Shown here: piece by piece, positions 48,997 to 56,695 of the stretch
How the letters are laid out: every line of letters begins with the position of its first letter
How positions within the stretch are numbered: the stretch's first letter is position 1
Source: a virus
IMG/VR virus record: IMGVR_UViG_3300031784_000023
Coordinates: 1-64,000 of that record
DNA length: 64,000 bases
Direction: 5' to 3' (one strand)
The notes under the pieces: generated by a model
What the model saw: the letters and a program-made list of their open reading frames with translations, nothing else
Database searches by the model: none
What the model was told of the DNA's origin: nothing
Program-made: the position numbers and the translations under genes

Positions 48997-49764
48997 CTAG
49001 AAACCTAAATTTTTAGCTCGCACGAATTCCAGGTTGTACGTGGTTAGACAGGGCGGGAACGCTGGGTTGTTAAACGGGTTTTTATAAGGTTTGCCTTCAA
49101 CGTGTCCCTGCCACGCCTCGGACCATTTGGCGTGCATGTACGTTTTGTTGAGTTCGTGAGCCATGTGGATTTTATTGGCGAGCTCAGGTTCGGAACGCCA
49201 AGTTTGGGATCCGTCAGCGTAAGAGCCAGTCAATCCCCCGTGGTAATAGGGCACACCGATTGACATGACGCGCTTGAAATCTTCGTCGTGTTGGAACCGC
49301 ATACCCCAGTCAATATCTTCGCAATAGGCGGGGTACAGGTTTTCGTCAAACAGACCGTATTTCTGGACTGCCCAGTCTTTCAGCAGGAATACGTCCCAGG
49401 CGCCGTTATCTCCATGTACCACGCCGACTTCGGGATCTTGGGCTTTCTCGTGCATTGCTTTGAGAAAACCTGGAGTGAACATGACGTCATGGTTTACAAT
49501 GAGCCAATACGGCGCATTCATAAAGCACTTGATCGTCAGGTTCCAATAGCCCGAGCAGCCGATGTTGGCGGGCAGGTGACAAACCTTGACGTTTTTGACG
49601 TATTTGTGCGGGATTTTTTTTAAGGCATCAAGCTCCTCGGTGATCTCATCACGTCCGTTGTTATTGAAGACAACGAAGGTGTCTACAGGGTAGTCTATGC
49701 TATAAAACAGTCTATAAACCCAATGAGGTGAGTTTACAACAGCTGTGCTAATAATCGGAAACAT
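48997..49764 (-). CDS. GT2-like glycosyltransferase
   Basis: 255-aa GT-A fold enzyme. FVVFNNNGRDEITEELDALK, then YWLIVNHDVMFTPGFLKAMH and LYPAYCEDIDWGMR give the expected nucleotide-sugar binding, NHD metal motif and catalytic ED. Probably transfers sugar onto virion or host glycans. Monocistronic, upstream of XRE; a TATACCGGTAG box lies upstream. Confidence 0.82.
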   Translation of the reverse strand: MFPIISTAVVNSPHWVYRLFYSIDYPVDTFVVFNNNGRDEITEELDALKKIPHKYVKNVKVCHLPANIGCSGYWNLTIKCFMNAPYWLIVNHDVMFTPGFLKAMHEKAQDPEVGVVHGDNGAWDVFLLKDWAVQKYGLFDENLYPAYCEDIDWGMRFQHDEDFKRVMSIGVPYYHGGLTGSYADGSQTWRSEPELANKIHMAHELNKTYMHAKWSEAWQGHVEGKPYKNPFNNPAFPPCLTTYNLEFVRAKNLGF

Positions 49765-49795
49765 AAAACTTTAAAAGCTACCGGTATATTAGCAG

Positions 49796-49942
49796 TTAAA
49801 ATTTAATTTTTGAAAAACGACGTACTGCGTCGTCTTCAGTGCGAGTCTTACTAAAGTAAGCAGCAGCCATAGAGATGGCTTGAGTAACGCTGTTGGAGCG
49901 GCGCTTCTTAGTTAGACCGAGGTACTCAGAAGCAATGAACAA
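49796..49942 (-). CDS. Possible small protein (48 aa)
   Basis: Reading frame with TTG start just after the strong terminator (ASEYLGLTKKRRSNSVTQAI, then YFSKTRTEDDAVRRFSKIKF). No ribosome-binding site is visible. The protein looks plausible but transcription is unexplained. Confidence 0.3.
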   Translation of the reverse strand: MFIASEYLGLTKKRRSNSVTQAISMAAAYFSKTRTEDDAVRRFSKIKF

Positions 49943-49980
49943 AGAAAAAAAAGGCCAAGGTCTCGTGAGAAACCTTGACC
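49943..49980 (-). terminator. Strong rho-independent terminator
   Basis: Minus strand: GGTCAAGGTTTC-TCAC-GAGACCTTGGCC, a 12-bp stem with two GU pairs, followed by TTTTTTTT. It terminates the fibre transcript from 51428. Confidence 0.92.
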
Positions 49981-49984
49981 CCAA

Positions 49985-50126
49985 GGATAGTAAGCATTGT
50001 TTTAATAAAGGTAAGTATTATTAAAGGTTCAACAGGTAAGATCTAATACGTCTTCTTCGGGCCCCCCCTGGGACGTGGAGCACCTTGGTTGTGGGCTTAG
50101 ATTTGACCACTAAGGCGGTTGTCAAA
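49985..50126. other. Spacer after the second fibre gene
   Basis: 142 nt. Holds the inverted repeat GATTTGAC...GTCAAATC next to the fibre stop and a possible 29-30-residue Arg-rich frame from a GTG (ending RRRRIRSYLLNL). No firm gene. Confidence 0.4.
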
Positions 50127-51428
50127 TCATTTAGCCACCCAGCCAGTATTACTGCCGCCAGATTGCTTGACGTACAGAGACGTTCCAGTACCCCCAGATT
50201 TGTTTAGGTACAACGATCCTGGATCGGCAGTTACAACTCCTTCTGGGCTGCCTGATCCTACGTAGATTCCAAAATCATTAAACGTTCCGCTAGTGGTTGA
50301 AAAACGTACACCGTTTTGAAAATATCCACGGTCATTTGAGAAGATAAATCCGTCTCCTTGTATGTATGCCCTTGCTGTTCCGCCGCTATCTTCACACGCT
50401 AAGGTTCTTGCGGCAGATGAGGCTGTGCTTCGCAACCGTAGGACACCGTTTCCATTTCCAGTAAGAGCTTGCTTCTGAATCAATACACCTTGTCTGGTTT
50501 CGTAGCAGTTGCCAGATCCTAAATCGCTAATGTTAGTCGGCAAGATTACAAATCCAGCGCCAATGATCTGGTTTTCAGATGAGTTTGCAGTGAACTGGAT
50601 TTGGTAAGTACTTTGACTAACTGGACGTTCAATGCGAGGGTGGAAAATCAGATTGTTATCGCCATTAATAATGGCTGCGACACCCAACGTGGAGTTATCC
50701 TCCAATGATGGTGCGTAGAAGCGATTGTTGTTGTTGCGATAAGTCGCGTAGTCGATCCAGATGTTGACTGTAGATACTGCTGGATATAAGCTGCTGTGGT
50801 TGTAAGTTCCCCCAAAAAATAGGTTTTCGTTTACATACCCGACACCAGAGGCCTGCAAATGTAGATTGTATCGGTTGTCGTGTAAAAATCCAAGGTGAAT
50901 CTCGTTGTAACTGACGCCACCGTTACCTTGGTCTGCAAAGCAGAGTACACCATCTTGGAATCCAGTGACCTGTCGAATATCGATGTATGACGCAACTAAG
51001 TTGCGAATCTGAACACCCACTGAACCGCTAGAAGTGTCGTTGTTCGTGCGGCGTACTTTGAGGCCAGTTACACGGTAGCCAAAATAATTTGTAGATGTAC
51101 TCCCTATTCTAACTGCCGGGTTTCCAGTTGCTGTGACAATATCGCCAATAAATTCGATGGTCGAATAGTTGGGCAAGTCAAAGGTAAGTGTTGACGACGT
51201 AAGGTAAGACCCTGCGTTTAAAACCAATCTAGGACGCGTTAATGTCTTGGCGTAAGTAATAGCAGCCTGAATAGCAGCCGTGTCATTAGCTACGCCATCC
51301 CCAACAGCCCCAAAGTCTTTAACACTCACCACATCTTGCAGCTTTGATTCGACGGTGCGCTCTACGGCACCCGTGCCGCTCTGAACAAACTGCGAACCAG
51401 GACGCGTAACAAAATTCTGAGAAGCCAC
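50127..51428 (-). CDS. Second tail fibre/spike, pectate-lyase-like
   Basis: 433-aa fibre with a GTG start. The N-terminal ~62 residues (GAVERTVESKLQDVVSVKDF, then GAVGDGVANDTAAIQAAI) are nearly identical to the 8240-9937 fibre, and the rest is a beta-helix (YRVTGLKVRRTNNDTSSGSV). It lacks an S74 domain and ends SLYVKQSGGSNTGWVAK. A shared anchor with different body suggests alternative or paired receptor-binding proteins. A promoter-like motif lies 20 nt upstream. Confidence 0.85.
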   Translation of the reverse strand: MASQNFVTRPGSQFVQSGTGAVERTVESKLQDVVSVKDFGAVGDGVANDTAAIQAAITYAKTLTRPRLVLNAGSYLTSSTLTFDLPNYSTIEFIGDIVTATGNPAVRIGSTSTNYFGYRVTGLKVRRTNNDTSSGSVGVQIRNLVASYIDIRQVTGFQDGVLCFADQGNGGVSYNEIHLGFLHDNRYNLHLQASGVGYVNENLFFGGTYNHSSLYPAVSTVNIWIDYATYRNNNNRFYAPSLEDNSTLGVAAIINGDNNLIFHPRIERPVSQSTYQIQFTANSSENQIIGAGFVILPTNISDLGSGNCYETRQGVLIQKQALTGNGNGVLRLRSTASSAARTLACEDSGGTARAYIQGDGFIFSNDRGYFQNGVRFSTTSGTFNDFGIYVGSGSPEGVVTADPGSLYLNKSGGTGTSLYVKQSGGSNTGWVAK

Positions 51429-51447
51429 TGCGCCTTAAACCTTTTCC

Positions 51448-51457
51448 CTCAATTATA
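51448..51457 (-). promoter_or_regulatory. Late promoter-like -10 motif
   Basis: TATAATTGAG on the minus strand, 20 nt before the GTG of the fibre gene. Confidence 0.5.
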
Positions 51458-51511
51458 AACCAAACCAACACCGACTAACTATGCTATCTTACTAACACAA
51501 ATAACACTCCC

Positions 51512-52228
51512 ATGACAAAGCACCTCTGGGGTCCCGACAAAAAGCTCATCCTCCCGGTCCCAAACCCCGCATTCCTCATGAACAATGACGACTCAAGTTT
51601 TTGCCAAATGTTCCATGTCGGAATCCCTGAGCGTCCCCTAATTGAATTCTGCAAGCAACTCGCCGACAACACCAAACGCTTTATCGACGGCGGTGCCCAT
51701 ATGGGCGCATACAGCATTCTACTTGCTGACCACTTCGCCTCCGTGGAAGCGTTCGAAGCTCAGCGTCGTACCTACTTCCAGCTGTGCGGCAACATCTTCC
51801 TAAACGAAAAAACTAATATAACCCCGCACAACTTTGCCCTGACTAATCACGAGTACACATACGGTGACACAACGCTATACATCGTCAGTGATGATGGCGG
51901 CGGTTCTTCGGTCATCAAGCCCGACGAAGCCCAAATCAAATCAAAAGAAATCGTCGAGACCATCCATATCGACAACTTCGAGTGGTCCGACGTGGGCTTG
52001 ATCAAACTAGATGTCGAAGGCGCAGAACTCGAAGCAATCCAAGGTGCACGCGAAACCTTAAAACGATGCGATTTCCCGCCAATCTTATTTGAGTCCAACG
52101 GGCCAGGCGCCCACAACCAAAAGCGCTCTGAGCTTTTTAAATATCTGATGAACGCCCTGCCCTACCAAGTAGGCAACATCAAGGGCTACGACAACATGTT
52201 TATTGCTCTTCGACGGGAAGCTGCATAA
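51512..52228 (+). CDS. FkbM-family SAM methyltransferase
   Basis: 238-aa methyltransferase. DGGAHMGAYSILLADHFASV is the SAM-binding motif I, and GLIKLDVEGAELEAIQGARE is the FkbM signature. FkbM enzymes methylate sugars on polyketides, glycans or O-antigen. In this window it may decorate the glycans built by GT4, GT2 and GT17. Converges by 29 nt with the dCMP deaminase-like gene. Confidence 0.88.
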   Translation: MTKHLWGPDKKLILPVPNPAFLMNNDDSSFCQMFHVGIPERPLIEFCKQLADNTKRFIDGGAHMGAYSILLADHFASVEAFEAQRRTYFQLCGNIFLNEKTNITPHNFALTNHEYTYGDTTLYIVSDDGGGSSVIKPDEAQIKSKEIVETIHIDNFEWSDVGLIKLDVEGAELEAIQGARETLKRCDFPPILFESNGPGAHNQKRSELFKYLMNALPYQVGNIKGYDNMFIALRREAA

Positions 52229-52649
52229 GATCCACGCCGGCTTCGCGCAGCATGTCGACTGACAGATTGAAATTGGCTTGCCAGCGATCCGGTATTGGCA
52301 GCTCAGGTACGACAATACGCCTAACACCCGCCTGAATCATCAGCGTGGTGCAATTACAGCACGGCAAAAAAGGCCAGACGTAAACCGTAGACCCGGACAT
52401 ATCGATACCAAACCGAGCAGCTTGCGCAACAATATTCGCCTCAGCGTAAACTGTGCGCAAATACTTTTCGTCCCGGTTATTAAGCCGTCCAGGTAAATCA
52501 GCAATACCCCGAGGTAGCCCGTTGTATCCGGTCGCTAAAACACGTCGATCTTTAACTGCGACAGCCCCGACCTTTGTGGAGGGATCGAGGCTCCAATCAC
52601 TGATGTGTTTTGCTAGGTCTAGAAACCTGCGATCCCACTTTTCCGTCAT
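52200..52649 (-). CDS. dCMP deaminase-like protein with altered zinc ligand
   Basis: 149-aa cytidine/deoxycytidylate deaminase family protein. It should convert dCMP to dUMP, the substrate of ThyX. LDPSTKVGAVAVKDRRVLAT and PCCNCTTLMIQAGVRRIVVP (Cys97, Cys100) are typical. The HAE motif reads YAE (Tyr68-Ala-Glu70), removing the usual zinc-binding His, a TAC for CAC change. The protein may be impaired or use another ligand. Co-transcribed with three small genes upstream. Confidence 0.8.
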   Translation of the reverse strand: MTEKWDRRFLDLAKHISDWSLDPSTKVGAVAVKDRRVLATGYNGLPRGIADLPGRLNNRDEKYLRTVYAEANIVAQAARFGIDMSGSTVYVWPFLPCCNCTTLMIQAGVRRIVVPELPIPDRWQANFNLSVDMLREAGVDLMQLPVEEQ

Positions 52650-53032
52650 ACAAATGCGACTCGATCAGCTTTCGGGTCATCGCAGGCATATACCATGCCC
52701 GGCACCCACTCCTCCATTTTACCGTTATCCAGCTTGACGATGTAGCGCCATTGCGGTTTTCCGTCCCTCCTTAACGTCTTCTTATACCCTGTAACAACGC
52801 CTTTCTTATTAGGTAGGGACATCCCGGCCGAACACGTACGTTTGGCAATCCGTTCGCCCACGGCGAATCTCATATTTGGCTGTTCAGTTGCAGTCATACA
52901 GACTCCGTTGTCCCTCAACATGTTTAACACGGCTGCCATACGAGCGGGAGAATCCAGAATCTCATCTTTAAAATCTTCATGCCAAAAGGCGTAGAGCCCG
53001 AGCTCAAGCAGATTTGGATTGTGCTCGGGCAT
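52646..53032 (-). CDS. SH3/KOW-like hypothetical protein
   Basis: 128-aa protein starting at MPEHNPNLLELGLYAFWHED. The C-terminal half (FAVGERIAKRTCSAGMSLPN, then KKGVVTGYKKTLRRDGKPQW and YIVKLDNGKMEEWVPGM) looks like a small beta-barrel. It overlaps the dCMP deaminase-like gene by 4 nt and the zinc-finger gene by 29 nt. Function unknown. Confidence 0.6.
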   Translation of the reverse strand: MPEHNPNLLELGLYAFWHEDFKDEILDSPARMAAVLNMLRDNGVCMTATEQPNMRFAVGERIAKRTCSAGMSLPNKKGVVTGYKKTLRRDGKPQWRYIVKLDNGKMEEWVPGMVYACDDPKADRVAFV

Positions 53033-53252
53033 TGCGCTCCATACGAGCCTTGTGGATCCGAAGCCTACACAAGCCCCGGTAGAAAAAACCAAAATGTTCG
53101 GCGCTCGTCACCTTTGTCTGCTTTCCGCAGAGCGGGCACTCGGCAATAAAAAACTGCGGGTCACGCGCCGAGTACTCCCCGTTGCGCTTGCCGCAGTCCA
53201 GACACGCGTGCTTGGCAGTTTTCAGTTTATCCAGCTGTTCCTGGATAGCTTC
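53004..53252 (-). CDS. Zinc-ribbon protein
   Basis: 82-aa protein starting MEAIQEQLDKLKTAKHACLD. Two Cys pairs (CLDCGKRNGEYSARD, CPLCGKQTKVTSAEH) form a zinc ribbon; the tail is Arg-rich (RRIHKARMERNARAQ-like). It overlaps both neighbours. Probably a nucleic-acid-binding small protein. Confidence 0.68.
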   Translation of the reverse strand, partial: EAIQEQLDKLKTAKHACLDCGKRNGEYSARDPQFFIAECPLCGKQTKVTSAEHFGFFYRGLCRLRIHKARMERNARAQSKSA

Positions 53253-53460
53253 CATCGAGGATGCCGCGCAAATACTGAGCAGTAATATAGCAGTCCTCAC
53301 TCAGCACATCGGCTTGCGCCTCGCGATACAGCGCCTCAATCCACTCGGCTGTAGCCTCCATCACCACGCGGGCTTCCGAAAGGTACGAGTACCAATCCTG
53401 CGACTCATGAGACTCGGCTAGTTGCAGAGCAACGTATTTAAGCAGAGGATGTGTTTCCAT
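53227..53460 (-). CDS. Small hypothetical protein (77 aa)
   Basis: Helical protein (HPLLKYVALQLAESHESQDW). First gene of the coupled series that ends at the dCMP deaminase-like gene. No family recognised. Confidence 0.55.
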   Translation of the reverse strand: METHPLLKYVALQLAESHESQDWYSYLSEARVVMEATAEWIEALYREAQADVLSEDCYITAQYLRGILDGSYPGTAG

Positions 53461-53478
53461 GTGATTTGATTAATTGGA

Positions 53479-53560
53479 TACCCAGGACGAGACTCGAACT
53501 CGTACAGCATAACGCCTCAGCATTTTAAGTGCTGTGTGTCTACCATTCCACCACCTGGGC
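53479..53560 (-). tRNA. tRNA-Leu (UAA)
   Basis: Read on the minus strand: acceptor stem GCCCAGG/CCTGGGT, a D arm with GTGGAATGGTAGAC, anticodon stem CAGCA/TGCTG with loop CTTAAAA (anticodon UAA), a long class II variable arm (AGGCGTTATGCTGT) and a T arm ACGAG-TTCGAGT-CTCGT. All arms fold. The 3' CCA is not encoded. It probably supplements a host Leu codon (UUA/UUG). Confidence 0.93.
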
Positions 53561-53610
53561 ATCCCGCTAGATTAGCCCAAAATTTTCGGTCCGCAACAAA
53601 CCTGTAACAA

Positions 53611-53826
53611 TCAACCGGCCGACAGCTTGCCTTCCCTAATTGCCTTTTTTACAAAGTACAACTCCTTTTCCCGCACCAGATGCCAAGAACTCACATAGCA
53701 CTTGTCGCCCCACACCGACTCGATTACGACTGAGTCTCCGTCGTTGTGTGGGCCAGAACGTACGTTTTCAGCTATTGCCACGTCAAAATCAAATTCACAG
53801 TTGTCTGCGTTTGTTTGTTCTGTCAT
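53611..53826 (-). CDS. Small hypothetical protein (71 aa)
   Basis: From the ATG of MTEQTNADNCEFDFDVAIAE; the last half (SVVIESVWGDKCYVSSWHLV) is beta-like. A longer start at 53841 is possible. Just after the tRNA in the minus-strand order. Unknown function. Confidence 0.5.
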   Translation of the reverse strand: MTEQTNADNCEFDFDVAIAENVRSGPHNDGDSVVIESVWGDKCYVSSWHLVREKELYFVKKAIREGKLSAG

Positions 53827-53852
53827 ACTGCTACTACCCAAGTTCTACCCCC

Positions 53853-54467
53853 GTGCCGCACAGTCTAGACCCAAAGTACAACATTCACAATGACTGGGTG
53901 CGCAATCTGGTCTCCGCGTGGGAACTCGCTAGATCGGAGCCTAAAGCACCAGAACTTCACTTTAATCCACTCGACCAACGAATTATCGTCGAAATTGGAA
54001 TTTATGAGGGAGCCTCAACAGTTTGGTTCTCCGACAACCTGTTGGAGCACCCCTACAGCAGACTGATCAGTATCGACCCGTTCACCGGCTCACCAGAACA
54101 ACAGAACGACCTCCTGCAGCATCCCACGCTGTCCCAGATCGAATTCACAGCCCGAACCAACGTAGCCAAGTCTGCGTGGCCCGGCAAGGTCTCAATCCAC
54201 AAAGGCTGCTCTTGGGACCTCTACCCAGACCTCAAGGCCGAGTTCACTGACGGCATCGACATCCTGTACATCGATGGTGCACACGACACCGTCTCCGTTA
54301 TGAGGGACATCATGCTGTACGTACCCCACGTCAAATCCGGTGGTGCCGTCTTGTTCGACGACTACGGCCACCCTGACGTCAAAAATGCCGTTGATGCCTG
54401 TGTTACCGCATGTGGCTTGACAAAAGGCGTATACTGCGGCTGGCAACTCTGGACTGTCAAGCAATGA
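53853..54467 (+). CDS. Class I SAM methyltransferase (Methyltransf_24-like)
   Basis: 204-aa enzyme from the GTG at 53853. IIVEIGIYEGASTVWFSDNL is motif I, DILYIDGAHDTVSVMRDIML holds the acidic D-G-A-H, and GGAVLFDDYG follows. Typical of small-molecule or sugar O-methyltransferases. First gene of the plus-strand array and overlapped at its end by the 29-aa gene. Confidence 0.82.
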   Translation: MPHSLDPKYNIHNDWVRNLVSAWELARSEPKAPELHFNPLDQRIIVEIGIYEGASTVWFSDNLLEHPYSRLISIDPFTGSPEQQNDLLQHPTLSQIEFTARTNVAKSAWPGKVSIHKGCSWDLYPDLKAEFTDGIDILYIDGAHDTVSVMRDIMLYVPHVKSGGAVLFDDYGHPDVKNAVDACVTACGLTKGVYCGWQLWTVKQ

Positions 54468-54553
54468 CACTCCCTCTCTTCCTTTATCTATCCATCGCTT
54501 ATGTCCTGACGTGTTTAGTAATGCTCTGGATTGCTTCTAAAATCCTTCCCTGA
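54464..54553 (+). CDS. Tiny membrane peptide (29 aa)
   Basis: MTLPLFLYLSIAYVLTCLVM followed by LWIASKILP. One hydrophobic helix spans nearly the whole peptide. The ATG overlaps the methyltransferase stop (CAATGA). Plausible membrane peptide. Confidence 0.5.
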   Translation: MTLPLFLYLSIAYVLTCLVMLWIASKILP

Positions 54554-54567
54554 ACCTCAACAACATC

Positions 54568-54792
54568 ATGTTCATCGATACAGACTTTGATTCTGTGTAC
54601 AAACAAAGCCGATACGAACGTCTCGAAAACTGCATCTTTGAATATTTCGACGGCGAACAAGGCTTTCGCGATCTTACCTTGGATCTGACCGCCATCCTGA
54701 CCGAAGAAAAAGCACACCTCGAACCCCGTCTCAAATTTATCTCCACAGCCTTAGCCGCCGTTGAGAACTTTAAAAACACAGAATCCAAATGA
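54568..54792 (+). CDS. Small hypothetical protein (74 aa)
   Basis: Acidic helical protein (FIDTDFDSVYKQSRYERLEN, then LDLTAILTEEKAHLEPRLKF). Ends ATGA into the next gene, so translation is coupled. Likely early host-takeover protein by position; function unknown. Confidence 0.6.
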   Translation: MFIDTDFDSVYKQSRYERLENCIFEYFDGEQGFRDLTLDLTAILTEEKAHLEPRLKFISTALAAVENFKNTESK

Positions 54793-55106
54793 ACACGAAC
54801 CCTAAACACGAAGCCACCATCACCTTGGAGTTTGACTCCGACGAAACCTTCGACGGGCTGCCTGAGCACACCATCGAATTCCGCATCGACTTCGCGGACA
54901 TGACCGCCCACGGTTGGTTCTCCTTGTTCGAGAAAATCATGGGCGTCCAGGGTTTTTCCGAACTTAACATCATGCGCGGCGCCACTAACCTGGCTTTCCG
55001 CGAAGGACGCTCGACTGAAGACATGCGCAAGGTCGCTGAGGAATACGACCTTAAACTGATCGAAGACCTGGACAAATCAGATGACGACACAGAAGCACCT
55101 ATTTGA
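54789..55106 (+). CDS. Acidic hypothetical protein (105 aa)
   Basis: TITLEFDSDETFDGLPEHTI, then AHGWFSLFEKIMGVQGFSEL; strongly acidic. 4-nt ATGA overlap with the preceding gene; the next gene starts 26 nt before its end. Anionic DNA-mimic or binding roles are possible but not shown. Confidence 0.58.
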   Translation: MNTNPKHEATITLEFDSDETFDGLPEHTIEFRIDFADMTAHGWFSLFEKIMGVQGFSELNIMRGATNLAFREGRSTEDMRKVAEEYDLKLIEDLDKSDDDTEAPI

Positions 55107-55320
55107 GCTGATTCGTGATGCAGAGGATCTGTACGGGTCCATCTGGCCTCAGAAAATCGGTCGAATACTCGCTGTGATCGCGGGAGAAATTGCCGTGTCG
55201 GGCGAGGATGAACACGGCGTGTACCAAAACACCGCAGAAGACACACGCTTGTGGCTTTTAGATGAAGCAAAAAAAGCTGAACAATTCTGGGGATACAGTG
55301 AAAACCCGCCAACAGACTAA
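55081..55320 (+). CDS. Small hypothetical protein (79 aa)
   Basis: TTQKHLFELIRDAEDLYGSI, then QNTAEDTRLWLLDEAKKAEQ. Overlaps neighbours on both sides. Helical, acidic. Unknown function. Confidence 0.55.
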   Translation: MTTQKHLFELIRDAEDLYGSIWPQKIGRILAVIAGEIAVSGEDEHGVYQNTAEDTRLWLLDEAKKAEQFWGYSENPPTD

Positions 55321-55501
55321 AGCCACGCTGCCTCGTGACTACACTCGTTGTCATGACGACTCGTGCGAACAACGACATCACTGCCTGCGTTGGTTAGACA
55401 AAGCTGTTGGCTTTAACGTTTCTAACGCAGCTACTTTAAAAACTTCAGATGATCCTTGTCCGCACTTGATTAGTTCTACACACTACGAGGTTCAACAATG
55501 A
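55298..55501 (+). CDS. Small Cys-rich protein (67 aa)
   Basis: From the GTG at 55298 (KTRQQTKATLPRDYTRCHDD). CHDDSCEQRHHCLRWLD and a distal Cys (DDPCPHL) suggest a zinc-binding fold. The stop overlaps the next ATG (CAATGA). Position in the array suggests host-takeover or regulation. Confidence 0.6.
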   Translation: MKTRQQTKATLPRDYTRCHDDSCEQRHHCLRWLDKAVGFNVSNAATLKTSDDPCPHLISSTHYEVQQ

Positions 55502-55815
55502 CACAACAACACCCCATCACCCCACCGCCGGAGCTGGTGCAGCAGTGGTGGGACGACTTCAACGGTGCCTTCTACGAGTTTGAAGCAATCACCGCCACGG
55601 TCTTCCAGGCCGGCGCCGACCAGGAGCTAGAGGCGTGCTGTGAGTGGCTTAGTGTTCCTTGCCCCAGTTACGGACGTGAACTCCGCAATGCACGCCGGCC
55701 CAAGCCGTCGAGCTTGAAGGAACAGGCACTAGAGACGCTGAAATATCCAAAAGCTTTTTGGAGTGAAGCTGAGGTTGACACCATTCGTTTAGCACTGGAG
55801 CAGCTCAATGACTAA
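55498..55815 (+). CDS. Array family A protein, copy A1
   Basis: 105 aa: TQQHPITPPPELVQQWWDDF, then QAGADQELEACCEWL and RNARRPKPSSLKEQALETLK. Homologous to 56351-56695 and 57354-57692. Conserved ITPP..L..QW, A..YGADQELEACCEWL and RRPKPSSLKEQAL blocks. Start ATG overlaps the previous stop; its own end overlaps B1 by 8 nt. Unknown function. Confidence 0.65.
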   Translation: MTQQHPITPPPELVQQWWDDFNGAFYEFEAITATVFQAGADQELEACCEWLSVPCPSYGRELRNARRPKPSSLKEQALETLKYPKAFWSEAEVDTIRLALEQLND

Positions 55816-56038
55816 ACTTTCGCCCGCCACGCAGGTAGTGCTGACTGCATACAACCAAAGGGAATTGGCAACCAAGCGAACAACTGCTTTAGTCGCCGCC
55901 CTGCGAGCTGTTGCGAATGAGGTGGTGCCTCTCAGCTACGAGGACGTGTGGACCGACGGAAGAATGCTTCAGTACGAAAAGCACGATCCTATCCGTGAAA
56001 GACTCCTTGCTATCGCTAACGAACTAGAGAACCAATGA
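55808..56038 (+). CDS. Array family B protein, copy B1
   Basis: 76 aa: TKLSPATQVVLTAYNQRELA, then LVAALRAVANEVVPLSYEDV and ERLLAIANELENQ. Paralogue of 56035-56331 and 57685-57918. Start overlaps A1 by 8 nt and its end is joined to B2 by ATGA. I recall such LSPAAQAVLDA...ALRAAADQV proteins from cyanobacteria and their phages; function unknown. Confidence 0.65.
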   Translation: MTKLSPATQVVLTAYNQRELATKRTTALVAALRAVANEVVPLSYEDVWTDGRMLQYEKHDPIRERLLAIANELENQ

Positions 56039-56331
56039 CCGATCTCTCCCCCGCCGCAGATGCGGTACTGGATGCCTACATGGATAACTGCGGCTGGCTA
56101 GATGGCCCTCTGCAGAGGGATTATCAATGCGTTGCTGCCGTTCTGCGAACCGTTGCGGACCAGGTTACTCCTGAGGTTTACTTTGCGCACACAAGCAATG
56201 GTGACTGGGATCACGGCAAGGAAGCGAGAAACGATGAAGTCCGTGAAGCAATTCTCGCCATTGCTAACGAGCTTGAATTTATTGACGAAGAAGATGCTCT
56301 CGTCATCGCTGTCGAAACTAAAATTCAGTAG
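56035..56331 (+). CDS. Array family B protein, copy B2
   Basis: 98 aa: TDLSPAADAVLDAYMDNCGW, then VAAVLRTVADQVTPEVYFAH and EAILAIANELEFIDEEDALV. Longer C-terminus than B1 and B3. ATGA coupling to B1. Confidence 0.65.
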   Translation: MTDLSPAADAVLDAYMDNCGWLDGPLQRDYQCVAAVLRTVADQVTPEVYFAHTSNGDWDHGKEARNDEVREAILAIANELEFIDEEDALVIAVETKIQ

Positions 56332-56350
56332 TCATTACCACTAATTACCC

Positions 56351-56695
56351 ATGACACAACAACATCCCATCACCCCACCGTCAGAAGTTATTGGCGAGTG
56401 GTGGAATGCGTGGGTCACACTGGACAAATCAGAGCGACCACGGCTTGAAGATTTCATAGCGGTCAAAGCTGCCCAATACGGCGCCGACCAGGAGCTGGAG
56501 GCGTGCTGTGTGTGGGTGAACTCCGTTGATGACGACGATTGTTTTGGTGCAAACCTCCGCGCCGCCCGCCGGCCCAAGCCGCCGAGCTTGAAAGAGCAGG
56601 CGCTTGAAATGCTTGGGAACGCTTGGGAAGGTGGGCACATCAACAACAACGCCGCCCAGACCATCCGCCGCGCACTGGAGCAACTCCATGACTGA
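56351..56695 (+). CDS. Array family A protein, copy A2
   Basis: 114 aa: TQQHPITPPSEVIGEWWNAW, then YGADQELEACCVWVNSVDDD and RAARRPKPPSLKEQALEMLG. The 8-nt overlap with the following gene has the same geometry as A1-B1. Confidence 0.65.
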   Translation: MTQQHPITPPSEVIGEWWNAWVTLDKSERPRLEDFIAVKAAQYGADQELEACCVWVNSVDDDDCFGANLRAARRPKPPSLKEQALEMLGNAWEGGHINNNAAQTIRRALEQLHD

